Shown here one piece after another: positions 1 through 11,907 of a DNA stretch of 64,000 bases; positions within the stretch are counted from its first letter, which is position 1, and each line of letters begins with the position of its first letter. The position numbers and the translations under genes are program-made. The DNA comes from Golubevia sp. BC0850 (lineage: Eukaryota; Basidiomycota; Exobasidiomycetes; Golubeviales; Golubeviaceae), in assembly GCA_012976225.1 (NCBI GenBank), contig JAAVVG010000010.1, positions 434,001 through 498,000 of the forward strand, in the 5' to 3' direction. The notes under the pieces are model-generated. The model was given only the letters and a program-made list of their open reading frames with translations. It searched no databases and was not told the DNA's origin.

Positions 1-2223
1 TCTAATACTTCATCTTCGATCGGTTTCAATCTCAGTGGAAATAATATCAACGACGGAGGAGCCACTACATCTGCTTCACCCCCAAGAGCCTCAGCAAAGA
101 AGCAGTTCAACCAGTTGTTAGCCGCTTTGGCTCCTCCTCCTCAAGAACCTCAACCTCAAGCTCATCAGTCACAGTCTTCTCTCTCCCCTCAAGAAATCTC
201 CTCTAACTCGATTCAAATATTCTCAGTCTCCGATCATCTTCGCCAAGGGTGAGTAGCTTTGCATGGATTGGCGCTGTCCGGGCAGGACACCTCCTCACCT
301 TCAACATCTCTCACTTCCTCGTCTTCTTCGCTCCCAGATGCGACTATTTCTTCGACTTAGCTGCTCAAATGTGCCCTCTTCTAGGAACCGCCTCTCAGTT
401 CTACTCTTCTCCTTCGGGCCAGGACGCTTTCCTTCTTACCTCAATGGCCGCCATCGGAATGCATCTATCTCAGTCCGGTTCAAACCCACATCTCTTCGAA
501 TGTAGACGGCTAGCGGATATCGCCATCTCAACCGCAGGTGTTCGCCTAACCCCTAACTTGGATGGAAGTAGCAAGTCATTCGCCTACTCGGTTCTTTCGG
601 AAGTCCAAGCCCTCACCATTCAAGTCTTTTTCGAGTTCGGTCTAGCGGACGAGAATAGAGCCAAGGCTGCTCTGAAGAAGGCTGTGTCTCTATGCTTCGA
701 GACTGGTTTACATCAAATCGACCAACCTCACGCCTTCGCCTCTGGATCCGGATCTGGGACGCTTCCTCTTCAGAGCATGTGCGCCGTAGAAACTCAAGAT
801 CAAAACACGTCGCAGCGGTGGCTAGCTGAGTCTCTCAGAAGAACTTGGTGGGAGCTGTTCAATACGGATATCCTGATGTTTTGTGCATCGAGTGGGTCGA
901 TGGGTGGGAACATCGAAAAGAATCATCCTGGGATTCATGTCTCCTTCAGTGCGGATCCGAGTGAAGAGCTGCTCGCCAATCCTCGTCGCGATCTCTGCAG
1001 TATGAGGATTAGATCAGGTGAGCTCTTAGTCTACTCTGCGGGACCTACTGCCTACCTGGCAAGCGCCACTCTGACTCGCTTCTCAAATCCTTCTACGCCT
1101 TCACAGCAACTCTCCTTCTCGAGTCGGTCTTCCCTTTCCCAACTGGAGGAGATACGGTCGAGAACAGGGACAAGAACTACTCGGCTCTTTCAAGAGTCTA
1201 TTCTATGGACTTGATGGTATCGAATCTGACAGTCTCGGCTCATCACGCCTTCGTTCGAGCGGTGACAGTCAACGCCCAAAGCGAGTCTAGCGATTCCGAC
1301 GTAATCAGAACCAACAGGACGAGAGTTGAGAATTCTTTCATCACATTGATGATCCTCGTGAGTTATCGAAGAGTCGGAGACGCAGGGCCTCTCCTGACTG
1401 ACCTCATTTCCATCTGCTTTGCTCGTCCCCGCAGAATTGCGCTCGTATCCATCTTCATCGCATGTTCGCTATCCCTGACATGAATCTAGAGCTCACGACT
1501 TGCTCCTTCACTCCAGTCTCGAAAATCCCAACTTTCGTAGAACGTTCAAGACTCGCCTCTTCAATCGAAAAGATAGTCAACGCTTCAGAATCGATCATGT
1601 CGCTCACCAGAACGGACTACTACCTTCACTCGAATCTCTCGGAAGGTCTAGGGTCATTAGACATCGGAGACGACATGGAGGAACTCAAAGGAATTAGACG
1701 CAAGAACACGATGTTCGATAAGAAACATGCCAAGTCTCAGTCTCCTTTATTCGCCCATCAACCTGCGTTTGCCTGTTGCCAACTGACGGCCTGCTGGGCT
1801 CTGGTCTGCTCGATTGCCGCTCTTCGTCAAAATGTCTTCACTCCTCAAACTGGTCTTACAACAGTGGCTGCTCAAGCGGAATATAGAGAGAGCATACTTT
1901 GGAAACAAAGGAGAGCTATCTCAAATATCACTTGTGAGTAGAATGGAGAACGAGTCGAAGAAGTAGGCAGAAATATCGCTGACCTCTCGCCCTCCCCCAA
2001 CTTCATCGCTTCCCCAGTTGCCGAAAGTAATCTGGAGATATCTGCTGGACTTTGGCCAATTTCTGCAGTTTTGCTGGAGGAGGTGAGTCCGGATGTCAAA
2101 TCCTTGATTTCTTCTCGTTCTTCAAAGGCTCATCGCTCCTGTTGACCTTTTTTCTTTCTTCCTTCTTCCTCGCCAGGTCCGACGTTGTAGGGAGACGGTG
2201 GACTCGACAGGTCTTTCTGTCTA
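1..2223 (+). CDS. Fungal-specific transcription factor, C-terminal part (start lies outside the window)
   Basis: Likely nuclear transcription regulator of the fungal-specific Zn-cluster class. Only the middle and C-terminal regulatory domain is present; any Zn2Cys6 DNA-binding region would lie upstream, so class membership is inferred. The frame is open from base 1. Proposed exons are 1-248, 338-1016, about 1105-1358, about 1434-1932, about 2023-2075 and 2177-2223, joined by GTGAGT-type introns. The exons together read through family hallmarks: CDYFFDLAAQMCPLLG, SLRRTWWELFNTDI and NCARIHLHRMFAIPD, the typical middle-homology region. The first 80 residues are low complexity, rich in S, P and Q. 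The last exon runs antisense over the 3' end of the neighbouring F-box gene. The target genes cannot be told from sequence. The last two short exons are the least certain part. Confidence 0.8.
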
Positions 2224-3293
2224 ATCCCCAGTGCGCTTTTGTCTGACAGCATCCAACCTCGAAAAGGTTCGAACGAATGCATCTCTCTTCTCTACCGAAG
2301 TCCCAATTCAAGAAAAATCTTAACCAAATCTGTGATACAGAAGGAAGTTGAGAGTGAAGAATGCCATTGTAGAGCTTCAAGGTCGAGGGGACCACCATCC
2401 AATCCGGGAATCGATGGCTATTTTCTGAAAGTTCCATAACCTCTAGATTTGGAAACTGGAGCGACAGAAGGCCCTCTCCTGGTTCTTGAAGGAGGAGTCT
2501 TATGCAGAGATGCTTGAGTGATTGAGATGGTGTAAGAAGCGCGCTTCTCCAAGTGGAATGGGGGGCCATAGTTTCAACTCTGAGAGAGGTGAGGTTTTGG
2601 AAGAGATCTAGATGACTAGCATGCAGATTGAGACGTGGAGTCCAGAGTACTCGAAGGAGTCTAGACCCGATGCTAACTGGGCTTAGAAGAAGATGAACCT
2701 TGCCCTCGTAAAAAGGTGCTCGGAAGTCAACCAAATTGGGAACTCCAGGAAGCAGAGAGGTTGCAAGGCTCTCCAACGCCAGAAGAAAATCCCCGTTCGA
2801 ATCTGTCATGTGGACCGCAGATAGAGTCTCCTTAGACTTCTGAAGATATTTTGTAAGCTGATTGAGATCTTGATGTGGTTCCTTATTGATCAGAATCGAA
2901 ATCTCTTCTAAAGTTGACCCACTTTTCTCGTCGAATTGATCCACTGCCTCTTCAATCTTCTCCAGTAGCATCTTCGGTAGCTCCAATCTCCTCCAGAGAG
3001 TCCTAGTCTGGTCCACCAACTTCCACCACAACTTGCACACCTCTCTAGCTTTGACCGCGTCCTTCATCTCTAATCTGTTGAAGCTGTTTAGAAGAGTCTC
3101 TGAAGGAAGACGTTCATTGATGTTTGGTTTACTAGCTGATTCGGAGGATTCTAGCACGTTTGAGAGCGAGTAGCTAGACCCAGATCTTGTAGAGACTGCG
3201 TGAGAAAGGAAGGAGATGGTTAGTTGCAAGTCGACTATGAACAAGAACTTGTGTCGAGCCGCAAACACGTTCCACTCCATGATACTCACCCAT
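2096..3293 (-). CDS. F-box / leucine-rich-repeat-like protein
   Basis: Probable substrate receptor of an SCF ubiquitin ligase. An intron at about 3196-3289 joins the ATG-proximal codons to the main exon. The F-box is seen early in the main exon (INERLPSETLLNSFNRLEM, then CKLWWKLVDQTRTLWRRLEL). After it comes a leucine-rich stretch with irregular LRR-like units (LLRVLWTPRLNLHASHLDLF, LTSLRVETMAP, FPNLEVMELSENSHRFPDW). The ATG at 3293 is the first in frame just before the intron; the frame stays open further upstream to about 3495 without an ATG, so the true 5' end is uncertain. The C-terminal tail after about 2330 is poorly supported and runs antisense to the last exons of the transcription factor. 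A deleted copy lies at 8334-8815. Confidence 0.7.
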
Positions 3294-3699
3294 TTCTTCG
3301 GAGAGAGTGTAAGAGGTGAGAGAAGGATTCGCGAATGGAAGGGAATCGAATCGAAAAGAAGGCCTCCAGGTGATTGCTTCTTCTTCGAGGTTCCAGGACG
3401 ATCTCTGTGAATGAATAGATTGATCTGTTCTAGAAGGTCTGTCTGGATAAGGCGGACCAAGTATGCTTCCTGGCGGAGTTGAAGGAGCTAGAAGAGAGAA
3501 GAGCAAGAAGAAGAGGAAGAAGAGAAAGGCAAATGAACCAGCAATCTCAGGATCTCAATGAAGATTTACCAGTGAGAGACACTCACTTAAACTTGAAGGG
3601 AGACAGAGAGAACAGAGTAATGGAATGAGAGAGATCTAAGCTGCTCGATTCGTGTTTCGTTCTTGAAAGATTCGGAAGTCAGAACGATTGTTTCCTCCT

Positions 3700-4348
3700 C
3701 TGTCTTTCGATAACTGGATTGGAAGAAGAACAAGTAAGTCAACTTTGGACTGTATTTGGGAGATTCAAAGTCAAAACAAACAGATTGAAGGAGGTCAAGA
3801 GCGCCAAAGGTAGCAGAAAGGTTTGTTGATCCACTCTCATCTTCTGTAGTACTTACCTCGATTTCTTTGATCTCTGGAGCGTTCTGAGGTTATCTTGAGA
3901 ACGGTTCGTTCAATCTCCGATCTCCAAAAGCAGATGCTCCATAGAAAGAAATTTGATGGCGATGTTTCGAAAGATCGAGAACTAGAAACTTTTAAATCCA
4001 AATTCCGAAACCAACATCCCAACCAGCATCCTCTTTCTTCTCTACCCTTCTCCTTTCGCTCATTTCTCTTCGGTTTCAAGTGTCTTTCTTCTCTTCTTTT
4101 GACTTGACTTATCTTCAGCCAATCAATCTCAGCTTTCCTCCAATAGCATTGCTTCTTTTCTTTCTCTCTCTCTCTTTGCTCCTTTTTCTCTTCTCCTTTT
4201 CTCCTCGTCCTTTTCTCCTCGTCCTTTTCTCCTCGTCCTTTCTCCTCGCCTTTCCTTTGGAATCAAGCTTCAAATTCAAGCACCTACTTTAGAATTCATT
4301 TTCAATCAAAATTCGCAACTTGAAGCAACCTTGAATCTTATTCTCCCT
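3700..4348. other. Divergent intergenic region between the F-box gene and the methyltransferase
   Basis: No coding region is supported. The half next to the methyltransferase is pyrimidine-rich on the + strand, as expected for a fungal promoter and 5' leader, and ends in the tandem repeat listed separately. A short minus-strand open frame (3837-4079) is low complexity and I do not accept it. Confidence 0.5.
4195..4250 (+). repeat. 14-nt tandem repeat (CTCCTCGTCCTTTT, about 3.5 units)
   Basis: The unit CTCCTCGTCCTTTT is repeated nearly perfectly from about 4201, inside a long CT-rich tract 100 to 150 bases before the methyltransferase start codon. It probably lies in the promoter or 5' leader. 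Confidence 0.85.
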
Positions 4349-5962
4349 ATGGCAAGTTCACTTTCCACTTCACCATCTTCGCCACCCCGATTAGATCATT
4401 CAACCCTAAACCTGTTGGATCAATTCATTTCTCAAAGATCAGAAAAACAAGCAAAATTAGACGAAATCAGATTGCAAGCCACAAGAATTGGAGTAGGTGA
4501 AATAAGGTTAGATTTAGATCGAGATGAACATGGTGACACTTCATCACCAGATTCAAAGACATATCAACAACGACAACAAGAATCAGAATTGGAATCAGAA
4601 GAAGATTTACAATCCTCAAATGACTCAGGGGAATCAGGAGATGAACAATTCAATGAGAATGAACAAGATGAATTAGATAGAGAAAGAGAAGAAGAGGAAG
4701 AAGAAGAAGAGGAAAGACTATTAGAAGCAGAAGCTCTAGCTGATTTGGAAAGATTGGTAAACCTAGAATACGAAGAAGAAAGTTCAAAGATGGGGAGTGG
4801 TAAAAGTTCTAGAGTCTCAACTCCACCTTCTGTGACTCGCATCATTCCAGCTTCTAGCTTTGCCACCAAGACCAAGTCTAAAGGTAAAGGTAAAGTCAAG
4901 AAAGGTGTCTCTCAGGAAATTTGTAAAGAGGAGAAAAACGATCTCTTGACAGTAGATGAATTTAGAGAGATTTTCACTGAGGATTTTCAGGCTTCTCAAT
5001 TTTGTGAGTAGGAGAAGAAGGGGGCAAGGGGAAGGGGGAGATGTGAAATGGGAAAGGTGACATATCGAGATTTGTGATGGAAAAGGTAAAGTACGTGGAA
5101 TGTTGGAGATGACGGTTCTAGGAGGAGGAAGAGGGAGTAAGGGAAAACCTTCCTGCAAATCCCATCTTCCCCCCCCCCCCAAAAAACTTACCATCTCCCT
5201 AAGAAAGATCTCTCAGCCCGGAACGGGAGGACTCAATCTTGGAACTGGAACCCGAGCTTCTATGGAGGATCTAGTCTTCAGACGGCAGTGAAATAAAATC
5301 TCTAATCTCCAAACAGATCGCTTCAAATCACAAGTCTTCAAGTAGGCTCTCTCGATTTGACAAATCTCTCCTTTCCCATTTCTTCTTCTGCTCCCCCTTT
5401 CTTTTTCCCAGGGTATTCAACCTCTTTCTCACACAAAGTTTCTCGTCTAATCAATTCCCTCCCATTCCTAACTTCAACTTCAAACACACTTTACATGTCT
5501 TGTCCAACTCTTTACGTTTCACATCTTTCTCTCTATGGACCTTCAACTTCAACTTACCTGTTCGAATTTGATTCAAGATTTCATGCACTTTCGAAACCCA
5601 TTGGAACTCAATTCTTCAAGTATGATTTCAATAGACCTGAGAAAATTTTGGAGAAATTGAAGGGAAAGGTAGATCTTTTGGTTATTGATCCTCCATTTTT
5701 GAATGAAACTACGAACCAACTCTATGGGGAAACTTCTAGATTGTTGTTGAGAAAAGAAGATGGGAAGGTTGAGGGGAAGGTATTGTTATTGACTGGAGTT
5801 TCTATTGGAGAGAAAGCTTTGAAATATTATCAGAATGGAGAGGATGGAGAGAAGATGAAATTGACCAAATTGAAAGTTGAACATTCATCACCTTTGGCTA
5901 ATGATTTTAATGCTTGGGCTGATTTTGATGGAGCTGAGAATTGGGGAGAAGAAGAATTGTAG
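4349..5962 (+). CDS. EFM5: eEF1A lysine methyltransferase, Efm5/N6AMT2 type
   Basis: Cytosolic SAM-dependent methyltransferase expected to methylate a lysine of translation elongation factor 1A. Two exons, 4349-5003 and 5412-5962, give 401 residues; the splice restores the family motif SQFWYS exactly at the junction (SQF|WYS). The second exon carries SCPTLYV, LFEFDSRF, the catalytic DPPF motif (LLVIDPPFLNE), the LLLTGV strand and a C-terminal ANDFNAWADFDG segment, all in family order. The ATG at 4349 is the first in frame. Unusual: the family is about 220 to 250 residues, but here a region of more than 100 residues, rich in E, D, S and Q, separates the N-terminal helix (STLNLLDQFISQRSEKQAKL) from TVDEFREIFTEDFQASQF. 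The intron is 408 nt long and contains a C12 run. Confidence 0.9.
5169..5180 (+). repeat. C12 mononucleotide run in the EFM5 intron
   Basis: Twelve consecutive C followed by six A, inside the single intron of the methyltransferase gene. It is one of six C/G runs of 8 to 12 bases in the window. Confidence 0.95.
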
Positions 5963-8333
5963 AGAGGCTTTGTTCCTTTGTTGTCTACTGTTTCCGTACC
6001 CTTGCTAGATTTCTTATTTGCTCTTTATTCTCCTTTTATAGGTATAGACTTTGAAACTTGCATTCATAGACTTTGAAACTTGAACTTACAGAGCTTTGTT
6101 GACACTTGATTTGAGAACCAACCAAAAAATATGAAATCTCAAGACAGCCTCTTGACCGAAGCCCTTGAAAGTTGCGTTTGAAGTAAAACTCTGGTGAAGC
6201 TGCTCTAATGTCAGGTACTTTTAAAAAGATGGAGCACGGGGAGAAGTAAAGATGGGTTCGAGCAAGGGGTCTCGGATCGGCTCGTCTAGCTCTCTCACTT
6301 TGGCTCTTTCCTCTATCTTGAAAGCTAGATGAGCTACTGGAAGCTCTCATAGAAGCTCATCCGACAACTTGGACTCCGTGAAGAGGAACGGGGAAGCCAA
6401 GGCCTCTCTCTTGCACAAGATTCTTCCTTCTCAACTCAGTTCCTCGCGTCACTTTGATTTTTCTCAACTCTGAGGTGCTACTCAGCTTTCATGCCAGGAG
6501 AATGCCTTCTGATGAACCGCTTTATTATATTACGTTTGAACAAAGGAATTTGATGGAAGAGAAAAAGATGTCAGGAAGTATTGATTGTCGACACTCGATT
6601 CTCTCGCTCTGTTTGTTTCAGATATCTCCAGAACCTGCCAAGAACCAAGGAACAGAATATGAAATGGTTCAACAAATGGTGAGCCAACCAAATCTCAAGT
6701 CAACTTCCAGAATCCTACGTTTTCACGAGAAACAAACGCTCACCTTTCCTCCCTCTCCTCCCACTTTTGAATGCCGTTATACACTTCTCAAAATCTCTTC
6801 CATCGCGTCAAAATGTCTTCTGAACTCCATCTGAGAATCAAAAGAGAAGTTAGATTCACTTGCAAGAGGAATGAAGGTGAATCTAAACTGGGCGAGTGCG
6901 AGCTGAAATTGAATGAGTTGTGGCGAGTTTGAAGATTCAGTTTCTCCTTGGATTGAAGACAAAGCTTGTCTCTTTCTTCTAGAACGAGAAAATCTTCCGG
7001 CTGCGGGAAGGAAAAGGGACGGAGGAGGAGGAAGGAAGGGATGAAGATGAGACTCAATCTGTTCGATGGGTGGTTCTCATAAGCTTTTAGTCTCATAAGC
7101 ATGTCTTGCTGAAGTTTTCTCGAGAGTGTAAACCTTCTTTTTTTTCTCTAGCCCTGTTCCACCTTCTTATCTCTTGCCCCCCCCCCTTCCCCCCACCTCC
7201 TCTCCTCCATGGACAGGCAAACCGGAACGACTATAATTCTTACTCACCAACTGTTACCTCTACCTCTTCCTCTGATTTCACATTTTCTTCTTCCTTCACA
7301 TCCTCCATCATCCTCCGGGTTCTAAGGAGTCATTTTCATCTGGATTCAATCAGAATCCTCTCAAGTCGGGTCTTATGACTTTGAGAATGTTGTTTGAAGG
7401 GTTTAAGTTTCTGAGATTCAGAGCAGTGGACTTGGTTAGTCCTCTATGAATTGGATGGAAACGAATTTTGGCAGAGGATTTCATGTTTGAGGAAATGTTG
7501 GATCGAGTGGATGATGTTTGGTGGAAGATGGTGATTGTTGGGAAGCAAGAAAGAAGGAGGTCTGAGTTCTGGTTTTGAAGCTAGTGACAGCGCAATAAGG
7601 GAACGCCGAACCTCGCACCCCCTTTTTTCGTAAAAGGAGACCAGAACCGAGTAACAAGTTTACCTCAGAGCACACTAATGAAAGGTAAAAAATATGAATT
7701 GGATCCTGGTTTTGAGTGTTGTATCGAGGGAAATGATAGAATGCTTGACGCTTGAAGTCCGATTCTTCCAGCTTTAGACTTCTGCCTCCTGAAGCATCCT
7801 TCCTACCAACCAAACTAGCCACTCCCAAGATCCGAAGGTTGAATCAGAAGAAGAAGGAGAAGTTCGAATGTTGAAGACCGGATCGAAAGGCCAAAGAAAC
7901 GACGAGAGTAGAAGTAGGAATGGAGAGGCATTTGAGATCTATTTGCTTTCAGCTCTGAAGCGAGGGCAAGAAGAGAAAGGGAGAGGTCAGATGCATAGCC
8001 GCGAGACAAACACTGTCTAAAGATTGAAACTGTTTGCCTATACTCACCAGAGCAAAAGTCTTCATGTCAGATCTCGACCTCCCAAAATTCTGGCTCTGAC
8101 TTCCAATCTACCAACTCTTCCACCAACTCTCTGCATTCTACCAGTTATTCGGAGCTGGGTAGTTCAAAAGTAATGACAAACTTTTCGAGTGCTTGTATCT
8201 TGACTCCATCTACCTTTACTCCAGCCCCAACATCGTCACTTCTTTCCCTTGGTAGTCTCGGAAGATCGGGAGTGTCGTTCATGTCACCCTGGGCTTCGAA
8301 CCTGAGAACTTCCAGCAGGGGGCACAGGTTAAA
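5963..8333. other. Long gene-poor interval
   Basis: About 2.4 kb with no gene I can support. A C10 run lies at 7177-7186. Two weak overlapping possibilities are a plus-strand frame from the ATG at 6502 to 6834 and a minus-strand frame from the ATG at 7102 that could splice to a tail ending FRRHFDAMEEILRSV near 6777. Neither has a recognised domain. The 8145-8333 part holds a minus-strand frame ending ALEKFVITFELPSSE that may be leftover F-box C-terminal sequence. A non-coding transcript is possible but unproven. Confidence 0.4.
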
Positions 8334-8815
8334 CCAAAGTCCCAACCAGTAATGAATGTTAGCCAAATGTGTGATACAGAAGGAAGTTGAGAGTGAAGGA
8401 TGTCATTGTGGAGCTTCAAGGTCGAGGGGACCACCATCCAATTTGGGAATCGATTGCCATCCTCGAGAAGTTCCAGCACCTCTAGATTTGGAAGATGAAG
8501 TGGCAGGATATTTTCTTTCGCCGCTTGCATGTTGAGGCGGATGGACAGATGTTCAAGTGAATGAGATGTTTGAAGAAGAAGGCGTCAAGCCAAGTATGCT
8601 TCTGAAGGAGTGGAAGGAGCGAGAACTGAGCAAAGGGAAGCAGAGAAAGATGAGACGGGCACATCAGCCAGCAGTCCCAAGATCTCAATCAAAATCGGCG
8701 AGCAAACAAGACTCACTAGAGGTTGAAGAGGGAAAGAAGGACAGAAGAATGGGGTAGAAGCAAAGCAAAGCTTCGCGATTCGTTTTGAAGAGATTCGGAA
8801 GTCAGAATCCCAGAA
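8334..8815 (-). pseudogene. Deleted copy of the F-box/LRR gene at 2096-3293
   Basis: The segment is clearly alike at DNA level to 2305-2540 and again to about 3450-3690. Shared stretches include the LRR-like part (PNLEVLELLEDGNRFPNW against PNLEVMELSENSHRFPDW) and the upstream region with a shared GATTCGGAAGTCAGAA. Roughly 900 bp of the source, including the whole F-box, are missing between the two matches. It is therefore a duplicated gene plus promoter that has suffered one large internal deletion and cannot encode an F-box protein. Similarity stops on both sides, so the duplicated unit was about 1.4 kb. It lies in the same orientation as its source, about 5 kb away. Confidence 0.75.
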
Positions 8816-9658
8816 TCGACCTGTTCAAAAGCAGGGACTACGTTCAAGAAGGCGAGAGACACGTCTAGTCAGGATAGTTGGTCTCTCCTCAGTGGCCGAA
8901 CTAAACAGGCAGAAGGAACTAAGTTAGGGAATGCTGAACTCTTAAGGTTTGGACAAATGACGAATGAATGAAAAGAAGACTTACCCAGATAACTGACTGA
9001 CCTCTGCGGTTTTCTCAAAGGTTGTTTTGAGACTGTTCTGATGATCAACCAATCTGGAAGAGAAGGTGATACAAAACAAGGATTTGAATGCGATGCGTGA
9101 TCCTTGTACTTAAGAGCAGAAGAAGGAACAAGGCTGGCTCTCTTTCTCTTCACTCACCTAGATTCTTCTGCGTGAAAGACTTTCAGCAGGTTACCTGAGG
9201 TTTTCGCTATCAGATCCAACGGTCAAAAGAAGATTCTAAGAGAGGTTGAATTGAGTGGTGATGGTCTGAAAGAGAAGCAGAACGTGCCTCGATTCGTCTA
9301 AGCTTGTCTGCCTCGTGTATACGCTCTTACTAAGAGACTGCGCTCTTTAGGATGCTAACAGAGTAGGGTACTATACGTTCTGCCGAATCAATCCAAACAC
9401 TTTCTTCGTGCACAAGAAAAGCAGGAATCAGAAAGCGAGATCTGAAAAATGAAAGAGATGGAATGTATTCGATAAGCAAAATGATACATCTATGTTTTTT
9501 TGAGAGAGAAGAGTCGAAGCATTCGGGCTGAAGATTTAGAACCTCAAGGCTGCTTTGACGAGGGCCGAGAGTGGAACATAGAAAGACCGAGGGAGAGAGA
9601 GAATGGGAAGGGGAAAGAGGCCAAGAGGACTGGGATTCGAAGTTGAAACGCCGCTTCT
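8816..9658. other. Intergenic region without a recognised feature
   Basis: About 840 bp between the F-box gene relic and the 3' end of PUS1. Open frames are short and without recognisable domains; I see nothing further that I can support. Confidence 0.5.
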
Positions 9659-11831
9659 CTAACCCTCAAATTCAGCTTGATTTCCCTTCAAGTATTCATC
9701 TTCATCATCACTATCTCCATCTCCTTCCTTCTTTGAACCAGTAGCCGTTGCGTCAGCCTTAGCTGGCTTTGGCTTCTCGTTTCCGTGACCTGGACGAACG
9801 ACAGATGCCTGAGGAATGGTTCCCTTAGGATTGAGATATTCACTGTGAGAGTAGCAACGGGGTATAAGAGGTGGGCAAAAGGGTAGGTCAAAACAACGAC
9901 TCTTAAGAGTCAACTTCGATCATTTCTGTGCCAAGTATACTCACAAGTCGCTACCAGGAGTGACATCGATGCAATTTAACCACTTGGAGAATCTAAAAGC
10001 AAGTAAGAGAGGAAGAAAAAGACAGCGAGAGATATCAGCAAACGAGGAATGGATCAAGAGACAGGATCAGAGAAAGAAGGTGGACCTCCGAAAGATGAAT
10101 CTCTCTTCTCTTCTCTCTCGTGAAAACCAAAGCACCGCTCAAAACTAAAATCTAAACTCACTCATCAGTATCTTCCTCAACCTTACACATTCTATCATAA
10201 ATAAAAGTCTGTTTAAATCCTTGCATTTCCTGTTCATAATCTTTATAATCGACCTTTCCTCTAATAGAATCTTCATCCATTTGAATTTGTTTCTCCAACT
10301 TATTAATTTTCTCAACATCTTTTGAATCTTCTTTGCCTTCTTCAGCTGCAGCGACTTTAGCTTTCAAAGTTTCAACCTCCTTTCTATTTTCAACGCATTT
10401 AGAACTCAATTTTTGATTGTTGCGAACGATTCTATCGCTATAAGCACCGAATAAAGGTTGCTCTAAGAGAAGTCCTAAACCAGGAGCTTTTGGAATATGA
10501 AGCCTTGATGGTCCGAAAGTTTCTGCGACTAGAGATGGAGGTGCTGTTGTACGAGACATTAGGATCACTAGACCGATCATCTTACGCTGTAGACATAGAG
10601 AAAGAGAAACAAGAGTCAAGTCAGTTTCTTCCGGGGTGAAAGGGAAGAGGAGAAGACAAAGTCAACTCACGATCTGATGTAACATGAAACTTTGACCATG
10701 GAATTTGATCGACAGCCATTCAGTTCCATTAATGACTTGAGGTTCGCCGACCTAATCAAGTCGAAGAACATACCAGAAGGAGGACAAGAGAAAAAAAAAG
10801 GAAATGGGCAAGAAAAGCCAATAATTAGCAACGACACCTCCCAACTTCCTCCAAATCTCAAAAGAGAAAACCTCAGATACTAACGGTCAACTCCTTCATG
10901 AACCTCCTAGCACTTCTATCCTTGAAATCCTTCCCAATAGTAAAATTATGAAAATTATGACTTCCTTCATATTGTTTAGTAATAGATCTAATCCTTTCCA
11001 CCTGATCCTTAGAAATCCTCCATTGTTTCTTCTTCTTTAAATCTGACTGAAAGATTGATTCGATGACATTCCCCTCACCGTTTCCACTTGTGGCTTCTAC
11101 ACTATTATTCTCTTCTTTCAAAAACTTCCAAAACTCATGATTCACCAAACCTTCCAATGCCTTTGTTTGTTCCTCATTCAAAGCACCCTTCAAACTTTTA
11201 GAGTTCTTCCTTAACTTATTTTTCTCATCATCTTTTTTACCTATCAATCCTCCAGTATTACCGTCTCCTTCTCCTCCAGCTACTTCCCCCTCCAGCTTCC
11301 CTCCATTCAAAGCCTCTTCCTCCTCTTCCCTTCTCCTCTCCTTCCCAATCTCCAACCAACCTTTCAACATGCCATGCATAGCACTCCCATTCTTTGGAGG
11401 TAAAAAAACATGAGTAGGTAACAAATATTCATATTGTCTTGAATCACAACTGGTTCTAGCGTTGAAAGAGTTTTGAACTCTATTGAAACCCCAGATTCTA
11501 ATGAAAGGAGGTAATAAAGAATTGACATACTTGATCAAGGAAGTTCCCTCACTTTCTCCCGAAACTGGGGGATGAGATTCTAAAACTGTAGGTGGATCTA
11601 GGATTAATTTCAAGGTTAAAAGGTTTCCGGCTGCGTGAACTCCTCGATCTGTACGGGCTGCTCTTTGAAGTCCGACCTGAGGTGGAAAGGAGAGGAGAGA
11701 TGTAGAGAGTGGGAGAATGAGGACCTTTGAAAGACTCGTTTTTTGGGAAGTCACGATTCATGGCGAGAGATTCTCGTCTACCCTTCTTCCCTTTTCTCTT
11801 CCTCGATTCAATTTTGAGAAATTGAAACCCA

Positions 11832-11907
<76 letters not shown>

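Noticed and set aside
6502-7102. Two small opposing candidate genes (plus 6502-6834, minus 7102-6777)
   Set aside because: They overlap on opposite strands, have no domain, and neither has a convincing full exon set.
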